A stretch of 64,000 bases of DNA from Microplitis mediator (Eukaryota > Arthropoda > Insecta > Hymenoptera > Braconidae). The notes below the pieces were generated by a model, which was given only the letters and a program-made list of their open reading frames with translations, was not told the origin of the DNA and searched no databases. The position numbers and the translations under genes are program-made. Where the stretch lies: NCBI RefSeq assembly GCF_029852145.1, contig NC_079977.1, forward strand, positions 2,170,001 through 2,234,000, in the 5' to 3' direction. Positions 48,865-60,250 of this stretch are shown here, piece by piece; positions within the stretch are counted from its first letter, which is position 1; the number at the start of each line of letters is the position of its first letter.

Positions 48865-49860
48865 AAAGGGGCAAGTTGACCAGTCGAAACATTAAAATTT
48901 AAAATTGTCGGAAAAAAAAATTTTTCTATCGAGGCCCATTTTACCTCAAGTGTCTTTTAATTCTCAAGAAAAAAATTGAGGCATTAGATATTTGAAAAAA
49001 AAATATTAATGTTGAGAATTTATAAAAGATGGGGGCAAGTTGACTCGTCCAGACATTTAAATTTTTAACTTAAAAAAAAAAAAAAAATTTTCTATAGTGA
49101 CCCATTTTACCTCAAGTGTCTTTTAATTCTCAAGAAAAAAATTGAGGCATCAGATATTTGAAAAAAAAATATTAATGTTTAGAATTTATAAAAGATGGCG
49201 GCAAGTTGACCAGTCCAGAGATTAAAATTTAAAATTTTTATTAAAAAAAAAAATTTTCTATTGTGACCCATTTAACCTCAAGTGTCTTTTAGTTCTCAAA
49301 AAAAAAATTGAGGTATCAGAAATTTGAAAAAAAATATTAATGTTTAGAATTTATAAAAGATGGGGGCAAGTTGACCAGTCCAGATATTAAAATTTAAAAT
49401 TTTTATTAAAAAAAAGATTTTCTATTGTGACCCATTTTACCTCAAGTGTCTTTTAGTTCTTAAGAAAAAAATTGAGGCATTAGATATTTGAAAAAAAAAA
49501 AAATATTAATGTTTAGAATTTATAAAAGATGGGGGCAAGTTGACCAGTCCAGACATTAAAATTTAAAATTTTTACTAATAAAAAAAATTTGTCTATAGTG
49601 ACCCATTTTACCTCAAGTGAGTCTTTTAGTTCTCAAGAAAAAAATTGAGGCATCAGAAATTTGAAAAAAAATATTAATGTTTAGAATTTATAAAAGATGG
49701 GGACAAGTTGACCAGTCCAGACATTAAAATTTAAAATTTTTATTTAAAAAACAATTTTTTTATTGTGACCCATTTTACCTTAAAATAAATTTTCTTAATT
49801 TTTCTAGTTTTCCATAAAAAAAAAGTATCAATTAGAAAATAAAAATAAATGGAAATTTGT
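48865..49860 (+). repeat. About 166-bp tandem repeat, six units
   Basis: The landmark gcaagttgac (once acaagttgac) occurs at 48871, 49035, 49201, 49366, 49535 and 49703. Each unit also holds gacccattttacctcaagtg and aaaaaaattgaggcat. The last unit degenerates toward 49860. Confidence 0.93.
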
Positions 49861-51133
49861 AATTTTAATTTTTCACTGATCAACTTACCCCATTTTTCAT
49901 GACTATAACGGCGAGTTTAAAAAAAAAAATGTTTCCTTAAAAATGATCTCATTTTTCTCGCGATATTTTTGTTACTAAAAAAAATTTTTATAGAAAAAAA
50001 AACGGACTAAAAAAAAAAATTTTCTTGAAAAGCTACTAAAAAATTACTGTAGTAAAAACTTGAAGTTGCTCCTAGTTTTCCTATTCAGAAACAAAAGTAC
50101 TCACACAAACTTAAAAAATATATTCCCCATTATTAAAAAAAAAAAAAAAAAAAAATTAGATCGCAAACTACCCAGTAGTGGGTCGAGTAGAAAAAAAAAT
50201 TTCCAAGATATTTTTAATTACCTCCTTAAACATCAAATTTTCTCCATTACTTTTTTTTTTTTATTCGTAACAGTGTAAATATAATAGCCAATATATGTTT
50301 TAGCAGAAAATATCCAGTGAATATTGATAGTGTGTAAGAGGTTTTAAAAGTTCGCCGCATCAAAGAGGCGGCCCGAGATTGGTTATCAGCTTACACAAAG
50401 TATTGATAATATGTACACGCAAGTGCTCTTGGTAAATTCACATAAATCTTGTATACACGTGCGACAGAAAGGTGGGCAAGCTCACAAGGTGGGCAAGCTC
50501 ACAAGGTGTCTCTTATGTGCGACGAAACTGGGGTCGGGGCCGGGATATTATGCCTCGAGTTTGTTATTTCGGAGAACCGCGCGAGTGATGAAAAAAATGA
50601 TAAAATAATTTACTTAATGATAGCGAAGTTAAAACGGTACGAGGAGACAAAATATTGGCGATATTGGTCCTGTGGAGATTAAAAAAAAATACAAATATTT
50701 TTCACATGCCCGCTAATAGACGGCATTAATTTTGTAATTAAATCCTCGGTGGTAATAACAGTGGTTGGCTGGTGAATACCATTCTCGGGCAATTCCCCAT
50801 ATGACGAGATTATTAAGGACCAATTATTAGCCGTTTTATTGCCGCACATCCAACCACCCTATAGATTTATATAGATGTATGCTGAACGTTATCTACCGCC
50901 TTCTACTTATCGTAGACAGTGATTTATATTATAAAGTTATTTATTAAGAAATATCACATCATGGAAATCATATTTTCGTTTATGGACAAAATATATGTAG
51001 GGGAGATTAATTGATGGACTACTGGCTGGGCAATGGGAATTTTTGGGGAGCGAGGCCGAGATATTGGGAATCGTTTCTTTATGGATTTTTAATTTTTATT
51101 AAGAAATCAAATTACTGGGGGGAGAAAAAATTG
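49861..51133. other. AT-rich then unique sequence, no supported gene
   Basis: A-runs to 50280, then higher-complexity sequence. An 18-bp direct duplication (ggtgggcaagctcacaag) lies at about 50471-50506. Short open frames there show no recognisable feature. Confidence 0.4.
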
Positions 51134-51135
51134 TA

Positions 51136-51876
51136 GGGGAGGGTGGGGCAGAGCGGCCCCCCTAAGCCAATTATTACTTTTTGTGGCTTTTAACCATAAG
51201 ATCACTTTACTTTTGTCCTATTTCGAACAAATTTATGGACATTTTGCCAAAATTCTGAAAAAAAAATTTTTTTGTGGGGCAGAGGCCCCCCTCCAAAAAA
51301 TGATAAAAAATTTTTTTTTTTCGCTTTTTTTTTTTTTAAATTGTTTTCATCATTAAGAATGTATTTCTTTCTCTTGACAACTATTTTTGGTTTTATATTA
51401 CTCGAAAAAAATTTTTTAAGGTGTAATAAATCGTTCACTCTCGATTACCTTAATTACTAATTGTTATTTAATAAAAAAAAAAAACAATTCTATAGTTTTA
51501 CTTTATTTCAAAAATTTATCAACTAAAAAAAAAATTTTATTTTTATAAATTTTTAGTGACCAAATTTGCCTCTTACATCGAGAAACGGCCGAAAAATATG
51601 AAAAAATAATTTTTTCGGAAGTTTCGGCTGGTCCATTTTGCCCCAGGTGTTATGCGTAGGGCTAGAAATGTGGAATTATACTAATTTTTTTTTAATTTGA
51701 CGATAAAAATATGAAAAAATCACTTTTTCAAAATTTTGGGCTTGTTCATTTTGCCCCAAATGTTATGCGTAGGGGTAAAAATGCGCAAACATATCGGATT
51801 TATAGTAATTAGTCGAAAAAAAAAAAAATTTTTTTTGATCAAAATTTCAGGGGGGCCGCTCTGCCCCACCCTCCCC
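51136..51876. mobile_element. GGGGAG-family MITE copy 3, TA duplication
   Basis: Same TIRs and body as 34585-35219, with TA at 51134-51135 and 51877-51878. It is about 106 bp longer because a segment with ttttgcccca and ttatgcgtaggg is tandemly duplicated near 51630-51780. Confidence 0.88.
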
Positions 51877-51878
51877 TA

Positions 51879-52775
51879 TTTGGTGACAAAAAGTTTTAAT
51901 AAAAAGTGCGGGAAAAAAAAATTTGAGTCACGAAATTTGATTTTGGGAAAAAATTTTTTAGACCTAATTTCGATTAAAACTTTTTTTTTTTTTTAATGAA
52001 TTTTTTGGTCATAATTTCGATAGAGTATTTTAATTTTTCTAACAAATTTCTCTCTGTATTCAGGAAATAAAACCCGTACTTTCAAAATACGCAATAAAAA
52101 ATTTCATAATTTTCTAGCATCGAAATTTAAATAAATTTAATCTCGCAATAATTTAATGGTTAAAAATAAATGAATATCATAAATAATTGCATTTATATTT
52201 GTAATTTAATTTTTCTAATCTCGTAACTTTCTCCGATTTAATTTCCTCATTGAAGCATGATCATCTCGAGGCTCAAAATAAATATGGACTTATAATAATA
52301 ATAATTTACAGTTCAAACTTGCTCAATACAACAATAACCCGTAATTAAAATTACCGAACGTGACTAGACAGGTCAAAAACTCAATACCTTTCATACAATC
52401 ATCACACACATACACACACACACACTCACTATATATATATATTAAAACAGTCTATCAAAGCAGAGCCCAGAGTGTACACAGTAAAATCGTGAACTATAAA
52501 TTCCACGGGTGGCTATATCTCCGCTGGCTAGATTAACCACGAACTGAACCAGCATACAGCAGGTTCCGCGATTAAATTTACGGCGTATCAAATGGACTAC
52601 GGGTATCGGTGGTCATAAAACGCTACGGGGCTTCTGATAGCTTTCGTGTATCTAAATTTTATTCATCAACCATCACCATCATATTCATTTATACTTCAGC
52701 AATTAACTCTCTCTCCATAATGTTAATACCCAAAATACCACACACTTGTTTTTATTTTTCATTTCAAATTTTCCC
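51879..52775. other. AT-rich sequence, no supported gene
   Basis: Contains a short (CA)n/(TA)n patch at about 52405-52442. No coding evidence. Confidence 0.4.
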
Positions 52776-53690
52776 GGGAAAATAATTTAGTGTAGATCTG
52801 AAATTTGGAATAGATCACAAAAAGTCTTTGATGATTTCGGCAGATCATCAATGATTTCAGATCTATGGTGATCTTTACTGATCTCAGCAGATCTTCAAAA
52901 ATTTTACAAAAAGATCAGTAAAGATCTCTTCAGATTTATGGAGATCTCTGGAGCCAATTTTTCTCATTAGGGCTACAGGCCGCCGGAGATCGACGATTTC
53001 CGTGAACTTCTACAAATTTTCATAGATCTCTTGACAAAAAGCCCATCGATAAGATCTACTTTGATCATAGATCTGCTAAAAGGAACGTAGATTTAATTTC
53101 TGGAAAAATCAGATCTGAAATTCGGATTAGGTCTTAGAAGATCTCTAAAGATTTCTGCGGATCTTTAAAGATTTTACAATAAGATCAGTAAAGATCTATC
53201 CAGATTTATGGAGATCTTTGTAGCCAATTTTTCTCATTAGGGTTACAGAAGTCGCCAGAGATCGACGATTTCCGCGAACTTCAACAAATTTTCATAGATC
53301 TCTTAAAAAAAAGCCCATCAACAAGATCTACTTTGATCAAAGATCGGTTCAAACGAACGTAGATCTCATTTTTGGATAAATCAGATTTAAAATTCGGATT
53401 AGGTCTTAGAAGATCTCTGATGATTTCCACCGATCGTCAATAATTCTAAGCTTACGGTGATCTCTAAAAATTTCGAATGATCGTAGATCTTACAAGATTT
53501 CACAATGATATCAATGGAGATCTATTTAGATTTACGCAGATCTAAGATCGATGTTATAATCATCAATTTTTTCTATTCGGCCTGCAGAGGTCACCCATCT
53601 CGACAATTTCCAAAAATTTTCGTAGATCTCTCTAAAAAAAAGCTCTGGATCGTAGATCTGCTAGAAGTAAGGTTTAATTTTAGTAAAAAT
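52776..53690 (+). repeat. AGATCT-rich tandem repeat, three units of about 300 bp
   Basis: Units share aaattcggattaggtcttag or its diverged first copy, repeated gatct/agatc words, and gaacgtagatct. They start near 52797, 53110 and 53392. The left end tttcccgggaaaataattta resembles the terminus of 42421-43122, but I could not find a matching right end. Confidence 0.75.
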
Positions 53691-55008
53691 CCGATCCCTA
53701 TCCCAACCTCAACCTTTTGTCTCAAGACTCGACTCGCGAATCAGCCGTTTAATTGATAACTTCTCGCTATTAAAAAAAAACAGTGAAACAGCTGTAACAA
53801 TTAAACTTATTAGCGCAAACAATAGCTATTTTAATCATTTAAAATTTTTGATTGGCTGTCCGTATCCCCCGTCCCTCTCCCGTCCCAGTGACCGTCCACG
53901 CATGGGAACTAAAAATCTGTCTGAAATATTTTAGCGAAACATAAAAAGCCACTTTAAACTAATTGGATCCGAGTCTTCCATCGACATCTCGCAATCCAGG
54001 TTTTAATGTTCGACATCCACATCGACGTCCACATCCATATCCACCTTTCAGTGTCTGTCCATCCACAACACAGTTCATTATTATATTCTACTGTTACCTT
54101 ACGAGGTATTCAGCAAAAGTATGCGCTTTTAATCCTGGGTAAACAGAGACTTGGAAATATTTAAAGACCGCGAGGTATGCCCGCGATCCAAATCGGCCAC
54201 GCTCACGTTCTGTTCATCATTATCAAATTCACGTTTAATCCGACTCTCATTTAATAAAATTTATACCCGATCGTTCCGTCAAAACGCCCCGAAAAAAGTC
54301 AGACCATTTTTTTTTAAATAAAATTGATGATTTAAAAAAGCGCGGGAGTTTTGAAATTCAAAGGATTCAAAATTTATCGGACGTGTCGAATCATAAGTGT
54401 GCAGTTCAATATATGGTACAATAAACGGCTAATGGAGAGGTAGAATGTGTCGATAATACTGTTTTGTACACAAAGTTTTGTCACAATGGGCGCTTGGGGC
54501 GACGGTGAATTGAATAAAGAAAACCATCAGGATAAATATAAGTTGAAATAAAAATAAAAAATAGTTTCTGATATGAAAAGGTTAATGGTGACAGCAAAAA
54601 GGTTACGTACGTGAGGAAGTTGTGATGTGAAATGTAAGTTAAAGATTAGCTATCACGAAAATTGATGTCGTCGCTCAGATCTTGAGCTCTTTTAATTTAT
54701 ATTTATAATAAACGTCTCTATTTCTCCGAGGAAAATTTTTAAGCCGATTAGGGTCTTTGATAAATCTATTATTTTATATGAATTAAATATATAACTGATA
54801 CGAAGTATTAGATATTTATTTTTATTGTGAAAATTCTGAAATAGTTTTATGAAAAAAAAAAAGTAAATATGAATTCTTATGCGTGGAAATAAAAATTGTA
54901 GAGTTTGTTTAGAAATAAATAATTGGTTTTGTCTCAAAAAAAATTTATTTAACCCCTAATTGTAAGTCTGGTGCGCATGTGTTCTAGCCCAAATTTTTAT
55001 ATACGTCG
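53691..55008. other. Unique sequence, no supported gene
   Basis: Includes a catccacatcgacgtccaca-like patch near 54013-54045. Short open frames only. Confidence 0.4.
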
Positions 55009-55010
55009 TA

Positions 55011-55533
55011 CCCGTGTAAAAAAAATTTGTTCCAAAAAGGTTCCAAAAAAGTTCCACGTGTGGAACTTCTAAAAATGACACAGATTAGAACTTCGAATGG
55101 AACTTTTTTGGAACGTTAGTAATTTTTATGGTAAAAAAAGTTTTTATGAGCAAATTTAGCGTCAAAAAAGGACGTTCTTGGAACTTTTTTGGAATTTTTA
55201 ATAGACGTTTTTTGAACTATTTTGGCATGTTTTTGGAACGTCTTTAGTCTACAAAAGATGCAAAAGTAGTGATTTTGGAATGTTTTCGAATGCCTTTTTT
55301 AGTCAATAAAAAAGTCAAAAGTGGTGATTCTGGAACTTTTTTGGAATGTTTATATAAAATCCCAAAAACGTCCTTTTTTGACGCTAAATTTACTCATAAT
55401 AATTTTTTTTTACCATCAAAATTACTAACGTTCCAAAAAAGTTCCATTCGAAGTTCTAATCTATCTTATTTTTAGAAGTTCCACACGCGGAACTTTTTTG
55501 GAATCTTTTTGGAACGAATTTTTTTTACACGGG
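55011..55533. mobile_element. CCCGTGTAAA MITE copy 2, TA duplication
   Basis: TIRs CCCGTGTAAAAAAAATTTG and inverse, with TA at 55009-55010 and 55534-55535. Full-length homologue of 33946-34476, with the same ggaacttttttggaat repeats. Confidence 0.88.
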
Positions 55534-55535
55534 TA

Positions 55536-56040
55536 GTACGAAAAATTGATCATTTTTGGACATGAAAATACGGTGAACATTTTTTAACTTCCCGCTATGA
55601 AAATTGAAAATTTTCAAAAAAAGGGAAATTTTTGGTTTCGGCCCGATTTTCGAAAATCGAGTTTTTATCAGATGTCGGTCCTAGGAAGCTATTCTGACAG
55701 TTTCCGGGTGAACGTCCGCGTGGATGTGGAAAAAAAAAATAATTTCAAGAAAAAATTCTGAAAAAATAATTGACTCATAATTTGAAAAAAAAAATTTGAC
55801 TTGAAATTTTGAAAAAAAAATTTGAGACCTAAAATTTTGTAAAATGATTATACACTTTTTTGTGATAGAGGGAAGGGTCTTTTTTACCCACCCGGTCCGG
55901 TTTAGAAAAAAAGAAATTTCTTTTAAATTTTTCCATCACGTCGTTGCGTAAATTACTAATAATAAATCATATATATTTACTCATATTCATCAGATCACCC
56001 TATAAAAATGATTATTTTTATTTTTACACTCACTTTGAAA
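55536..56040. other. Repeat-like AT-rich spacer upstream of the cysteine-rich gene
   Basis: A segment with mirrored gattttcgaaaatcgag and a gtccgcgtggatgtgg end (about 55650-55730) looks like part of a dispersed repeat, then A/T runs. No gene seen. Confidence 0.35.
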
Positions 56041-56068
56041 CTCTTATTTTTATTCTCTCACAGATTGC

Positions 56069-56186
56069 CCGGAATTTTTCGTCACGTGGACAGATAAGAA
56101 GTGTAATAAACTTATAAATTACAAGCTTTCAAACGAAATGATAGTAAGAGGTTTTATATAAATATGATAAAATTAAAAGAGTCTCA
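56069..56186 (+). promoter_or_regulatory. Promoter of the cystine-knot peptide gene
   Basis: TATATAA sits at 56155-56161, and an initiator-like tctcatatt puts a start at A56186, 31 bases downstream of the first T of the TATA box. Upstream are an AGATAA GATA site (56092-56097), a CACGTG E-box (56083-56088) and a weak kB-like cggaattttt (56070-56079). The close kB plus GATA pairing resembles fat-body immune promoters in insects, but the kB match is imperfect, so the immune reading is inference. Confidence 0.55.
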
Positions 56187-56248
56187 TATTGACCGAGAGT
56201 TTCGGAGAGATACCGTCTGTTGAAAAATAAAATTTTAACTAAATAAAG

Positions 56249-56508
56249 ATGTACAAATTGTTATTCGTTGTGTTGTTAATCACAGTGTCAATTGTTTTGG
56301 TTAATGGGTGGTGTGGCCAACACTTTAATTATGTAAATAATTAGCAATTTTGTTTTGAGAATTAGTGCAAGTTTCTAATTATTTATCGAAACTAATTATT
56401 TGTTTGTTTTAGTGCCAGAAAAATGAGGATTGTTGTGAAGGATTCTGTAACACGGGACTTCCTGAGCCGGTCTGCGATGACAAACGGGCAAGAGAGCATC
56501 GAAATTAA
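56249..56508 (+). CDS. Secreted six-cysteine inhibitor-cystine-knot (knottin) peptide, two exons
   Basis: Exon 1 is 56249-56332 (28 codons); a phase-0 GT-AG intron runs 56333-56412 (80 bp, gtaaat...ttgttttag); exon 2 is 56413-56508 (31 codons plus TAA). The precursor has 59 residues. Residues 1-20 form a signal peptide: Lys at 3, a long hydrophobic core, and Asn-Gly before the likely cleavage at 20/21. Six cysteines lie at 22, 29, 35, 36, 40 and 49, spacing C-x6-C-x5-CC-x3-C-x8-C. This is the knottin framework shared by spider, cone-snail and insect ICK peptides, with C1-C4, C2-C5 and C3-C6 disulfides expected. The intron falls exactly before C2. A Lys-Arg pair at 52-53 in the basic, cysteine-free tail could be a processing site. 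ATG context is good (A at -3). The function could be antimicrobial, venom or teratocyte secretion, or ion-channel modulation; sequence alone cannot say. I do not recognise a specific orthologue. Confidence 0.82.
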
Positions 56509-56545
56509 CGCGGCAAAATTACAAATGTAAGATTTAGTAAAAAAA
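56509..56545 (+). other. 3' UTR start of the knottin gene with possible splice donor
   Basis: After the TAA there is no AATAAA before the AGATCT-rich repeat begins. A GTAAGA donor-like site lies at 56527, so a 3' UTR intron is possible. Otherwise the transcript would end inside the repeat, where AATAAA words recur (e.g. near 56831). Confidence 0.35.
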
Positions 56546-57715
56546 AAAAATCATTCAGATCTACGACCAGATTTTTCCTTAATCTAGATCTGAGTAGATC
56601 TATTTCAGATCTTTCAGATCTACAATTTTTAAATTTTTATAAGAAATTTTAAATTTTTGATAAAAATCAGAATTTTGAGGTTTTTTAAATTTAGTGATTT
56701 TCCGTTTTCTGTCTCGATCATCGCAGATCTAAAAAATTAAAAAACTATAGATCTCTGCAGATCTTCAGGGTATGCAGGATTTAGATTACCATGGATCTGA
56801 ATTATTTTGTTTCGGGTTTAATTATTTCATAATAAAAAAAAAATTACGCGCTCTAAGTTTGAATATTTCCAAAAAAATTATTTAGATCAATCAGATCTAC
56901 AGAGATCAATTTTTTTCTTAATTTAGATCTATTCTGATCAAAGTAGATCTATTTTTCATTATTTCAATTTTTTTTTTTTATCAGAAATTTTTTCGTTTTT
57001 TGTCTTTTACTCAGATCTTGAAAATGGAAAAAATAGATCTCTTAAGATCTTAACTGTATGCAGGATTGATTACCACAGATCTGAATTTTTTTTTTTCGGG
57101 TTCAATTGTTTCATAATAAAAAAAAAATTACGCGCACTGAGTTTGAATATTTCCAAAAAAACTTATTCAGTTCAATCAGATCTACAGAGATAATTTTTTT
57201 TTCTTAATGTAGATCTATTTTGATCAGACTAGATCTATTTCAAATTATTCCAACTCCTTAAGATCTACAGTTTTTTTTTTTATCAGAAATTTTTTCGTTT
57301 TTTGTCTTTCACTCAGATCTAGAAAATGGAAAAAAATAGTTCTCTTAAGATCTTAACTGTATGCAGGATTGATTACTACAGATCTGAATTTTTTTTTTCG
57401 CGTTCAATTGTTTCATAATAAAAAAAAAATTACGCGCACTGAGTTTGAATATTTCCAAAAAAACTTATTCAGTTCAATCAGATCTACAGAGATAATTTTT
57501 TTTTCTTAATGTAGATCTATTTTGATCAGACTAGATCTATTTCAAATTATTCCAACTCCTTAAGATCTACAGTTTTTTTTTTATCAGAAATTTTTTCGTT
57601 TTTTGTCTTTCACTCAGATCTAGAAAATGGAAAAAAATAGTTCTCTTAAGATCTTAACTGTATGCAGGATTGATTACCACAGATCTGAATTATTTTTTTC
57701 GGGTTTAATTGTTTT
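56546..57715 (+). repeat. AGATCT-rich tandem repeat, four units of about 300 bp
   Basis: The landmark atgcagg occurs at 56772, 57058, 57361 and 57662. The last two full units are nearly identical. Each holds atttagatct or atgtagatct, gatctacagagat, an ataaaaaaaaaattacgcgc patch and gatcttaactg. The first unit is the most diverged. Confidence 0.9.
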
Positions 57716-57723
57716 ACGAAAAA

Positions 57724-57755
<32 letters not shown>

Positions 57756-58650
57756 ATATAATTTTGATGAATGAGTACAAAATATAACTGGTAAGACGTC
57801 TTGTAGTATGTGTCCATGTAATTAATAACCAGTTATATTGAAAACTACTTCGCTCGTGTAATTTTGTACCCAACACGCTTCAATATCGATTCGATCGCAA
57901 TATTACACTATTATAAATCACATTTATTTTATTTATCATTATCCCATTATTCAAGAGCATCACATACTCTCATACACACGTCCACACAGACGAAAAATAT
58001 ATTTAATTCAATTTTGTATCTCATTTATATAACGCGTCTCGCAAATTGATTTTTATAATCACGGTATTTTTTATCAGTGATTTATATAAACTTTTTTTTT
58101 TTTACTTCTATTCAGTACAGGGTTTTAAAATCAACCGGAAATCAGAGAATACTCTGCACTGCATTTAAATTCTGTGTAAGATCATTGTTATTCATAAAGC
58201 ATTAGCGTGACAGACATTTTTATTTTATCTAGATCGTACTTTTTTTTTTTTTTCCATTGAAGTCGAAGACTGAATTTGAAAAATTTTTCTCATTTATAAA
58301 AATAATCTAGATGACGAGTTTTTTAAAATTCAAGATCTACATCCATATCAAGAGATCAGTTTAAATTTCGTTACAAAGACCCATAGATCTTAAATTTTTT
58401 CCAATTTTTTTATGTCAAAATTTCAATGATTTTTTTTTTTAAGTAAATCCGTATCCGTTCCAAAAATAAATTTATTGCGTCTTTGGATTGGACTTGGGAT
58501 GACTTCGATAGAAACTTTACTGAAGTTTTTATATTAAAGATTTTGTCAAATTAATCGATTCAGAAATTACTCATGAATTTCTTCTATCAATTACTTGGCT
58601 TACGTAAACCATTAATTTAGTGAATGAACTTGAGATCATTTGGATAAAAA
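57716..58650. other. AT-rich sequence with TA tract
   Basis: (TA)n at 57732-57757. An inverted pair aatataactggt / accagttatatt spans about 57780-57840. Scattered agatct words around 58310-58390 may be an eroded copy of the neighbouring repeat. No supported gene. Confidence 0.4.
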
Positions 58651-58655
58651 TACAT

Positions 58656-59545
58656 GATACTGAAGTCAGATGACGTCTAATAATTTTTGGATTTTTTTAA
58701 AAAAGATAAATTATAAAAAAAAAAAATATTAAAAAAAAATGCACATGTAGTTTTTTTAATTTTCTACATGTGCATTTTTTTAGTTTTTTTTTTTTGTCAT
58801 TAATTTGTTGCAAATTTTTAATTGTCATAATTTTATGATACTGAAGTCAGCTGACGTCTAATAATTTTTGGATTTTTTTAAAAAAGATAAATTATAAAAA
58901 AAAAAATATTAAAAAAAAATGCACTTGTAGTTTTTTTAATTTTCTACATGTGCATTTTTTCAGTTTTTTTTTTTTTGTCATTAATTTGGTGCAAATTTAG
59001 GTCTTAATTTCAGAACCATAATTTTATGATACTGAAGTCAGCCGTCTAATAATTTTTGGAATTTTTTAAAAACGCGAAATTATAAAAAAAAATATTTGAA
59101 AAAATTGCACTTGTAGTTTTTTTTATTTTCTACATGTGCATATTTTTAGTTTTTTTTTTTTGTCATTAATTTGTTGCAAATTTTTAATTGTCTTAATTTC
59201 AGAACCATAATTTTATGATACTGAAATCAGCGGACGTCTAATGATTTTCAGATTCTTTTAAAAACGATAAATTATAAAAAAAAAAATATTTTGAAAAATT
59301 GCACCTATAGTTTTTTCAATTTTCTACATGTGCATTTTTTTAGTTTTTTTTTTTGTCATTAATTTGTTGCAAATCTTTAATCGTCTTAATTCCAGAGTCA
59401 TAATTTTCTGATACTGAAGTCAACTGACGTCTAATAATTTTTGGATTTTTTTTTAAATAATAAATTATAAAAAAAAAAATATTTTGAAAAATTGCACCCA
59501 TACTTTTTTCAATTTTCTACATGTGCATTTTTTTTTTTTTTTTTT
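58656..59545 (+). repeat. 181-193-bp tandem repeat with a hairpin in every unit
   Basis: The landmark gatactgaa(g/a)tca lies at about 58656, 58837, 59028, 59217 and 59410. Each unit contains a hairpin with a 9-10 bp stem: in the first, gcacatgtag (58741-58750) pairs with ctacatgtgc (58764-58773). The stem is largely kept in later units while flanking A/T runs vary. Confidence 0.9.
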
Positions 59546-60064
59546 TTTCTAAATTGATTTGATGTCAAAAAAATCCAAAATTGCTGTCAAAATCAGGATC
59601 ATAAAAATTTGACTGTCAAAATTTTGTGATTATCATTGATATAAATTTATGAGTCATATTTATGTCCCAATTTGAGATTTATGACAAAATTTAGATCCAA
59701 ATTCACAAGTAAATGTTTTTTACACGCGAATTAGATCTATATAGTGCTCATTTTTTTTCTAAAATAAATTTTTTTCATATTAATAAAATTCATAAAAAAA
59801 AGTATAAGGCGGGTTATAAACTGCACGAAATAATTGTCAAAAAAAAGTAAATAATTTTTTTCGTATGCTAACTATAAAATGGTATCATGTATAATTGGAT
59901 GTTCCCCGCTGATTTTATTAAAACCATGACACACGTCGAATCGTAACAAACGCCTTGATATAAACTCCGACAATAATAAGACGGCTTGCAGAGATACATC
60001 CTCATAAAGTTATCAGAGTGACAACTCACAGGCAATATTCTCAGCGGGTTTATTTTTTTTACAG
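59546..60064. other. Unique AT-rich sequence
   Basis: No coding evidence. It ends in a strong 3'-splice-like tract, tttattttttttacag, at 60049-60064. Confidence 0.4.
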
Positions 60065-60250
60065 CCTCTTCACTTCTATACCACGAGAAAGGAGAAGAGA
60101 AGAGATCGGACACATTTAAGTCCCACTGCAACGTCTACGTCTGTTGCCCAGTTTGATCGCGTGTCCCAGGAGTCCAAAATTTTAATTGGACCTGTGGTTC
60201 GTAATGAGCACGGTGACTGTGAGAAAAACGACCTGCGCATAGTACTATAA
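60065..60250 (+). CDS. Possible terminal exon, unrecognised
   Basis: An open frame of 61 codons plus TAA begins directly after a pyrimidine-rich AG acceptor and is followed by an AATAAA at about 60285. It has no ATG of its own. The translated segment is hydrophilic and basic at the start, with one cysteine, and matches no family I know. A frame this long can occur by chance in this GC-richer patch, and no upstream exon with a matching donor was identified. Treat as a weak candidate. Confidence 0.15.
   Translation, partial: PLHFYTTRKEKRRDRTHLSPTATSTSVAQFDRVSQESKILIGPVVRNEHGDCEKNDLRIVL

Noticed and set aside
60122..60152. Cys-Cys-Pro pattern (plus strand) resembling the end of a clip domain
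   Set aside because: Cysteine spacing does not fit, and the frame has no supported upstream exon.
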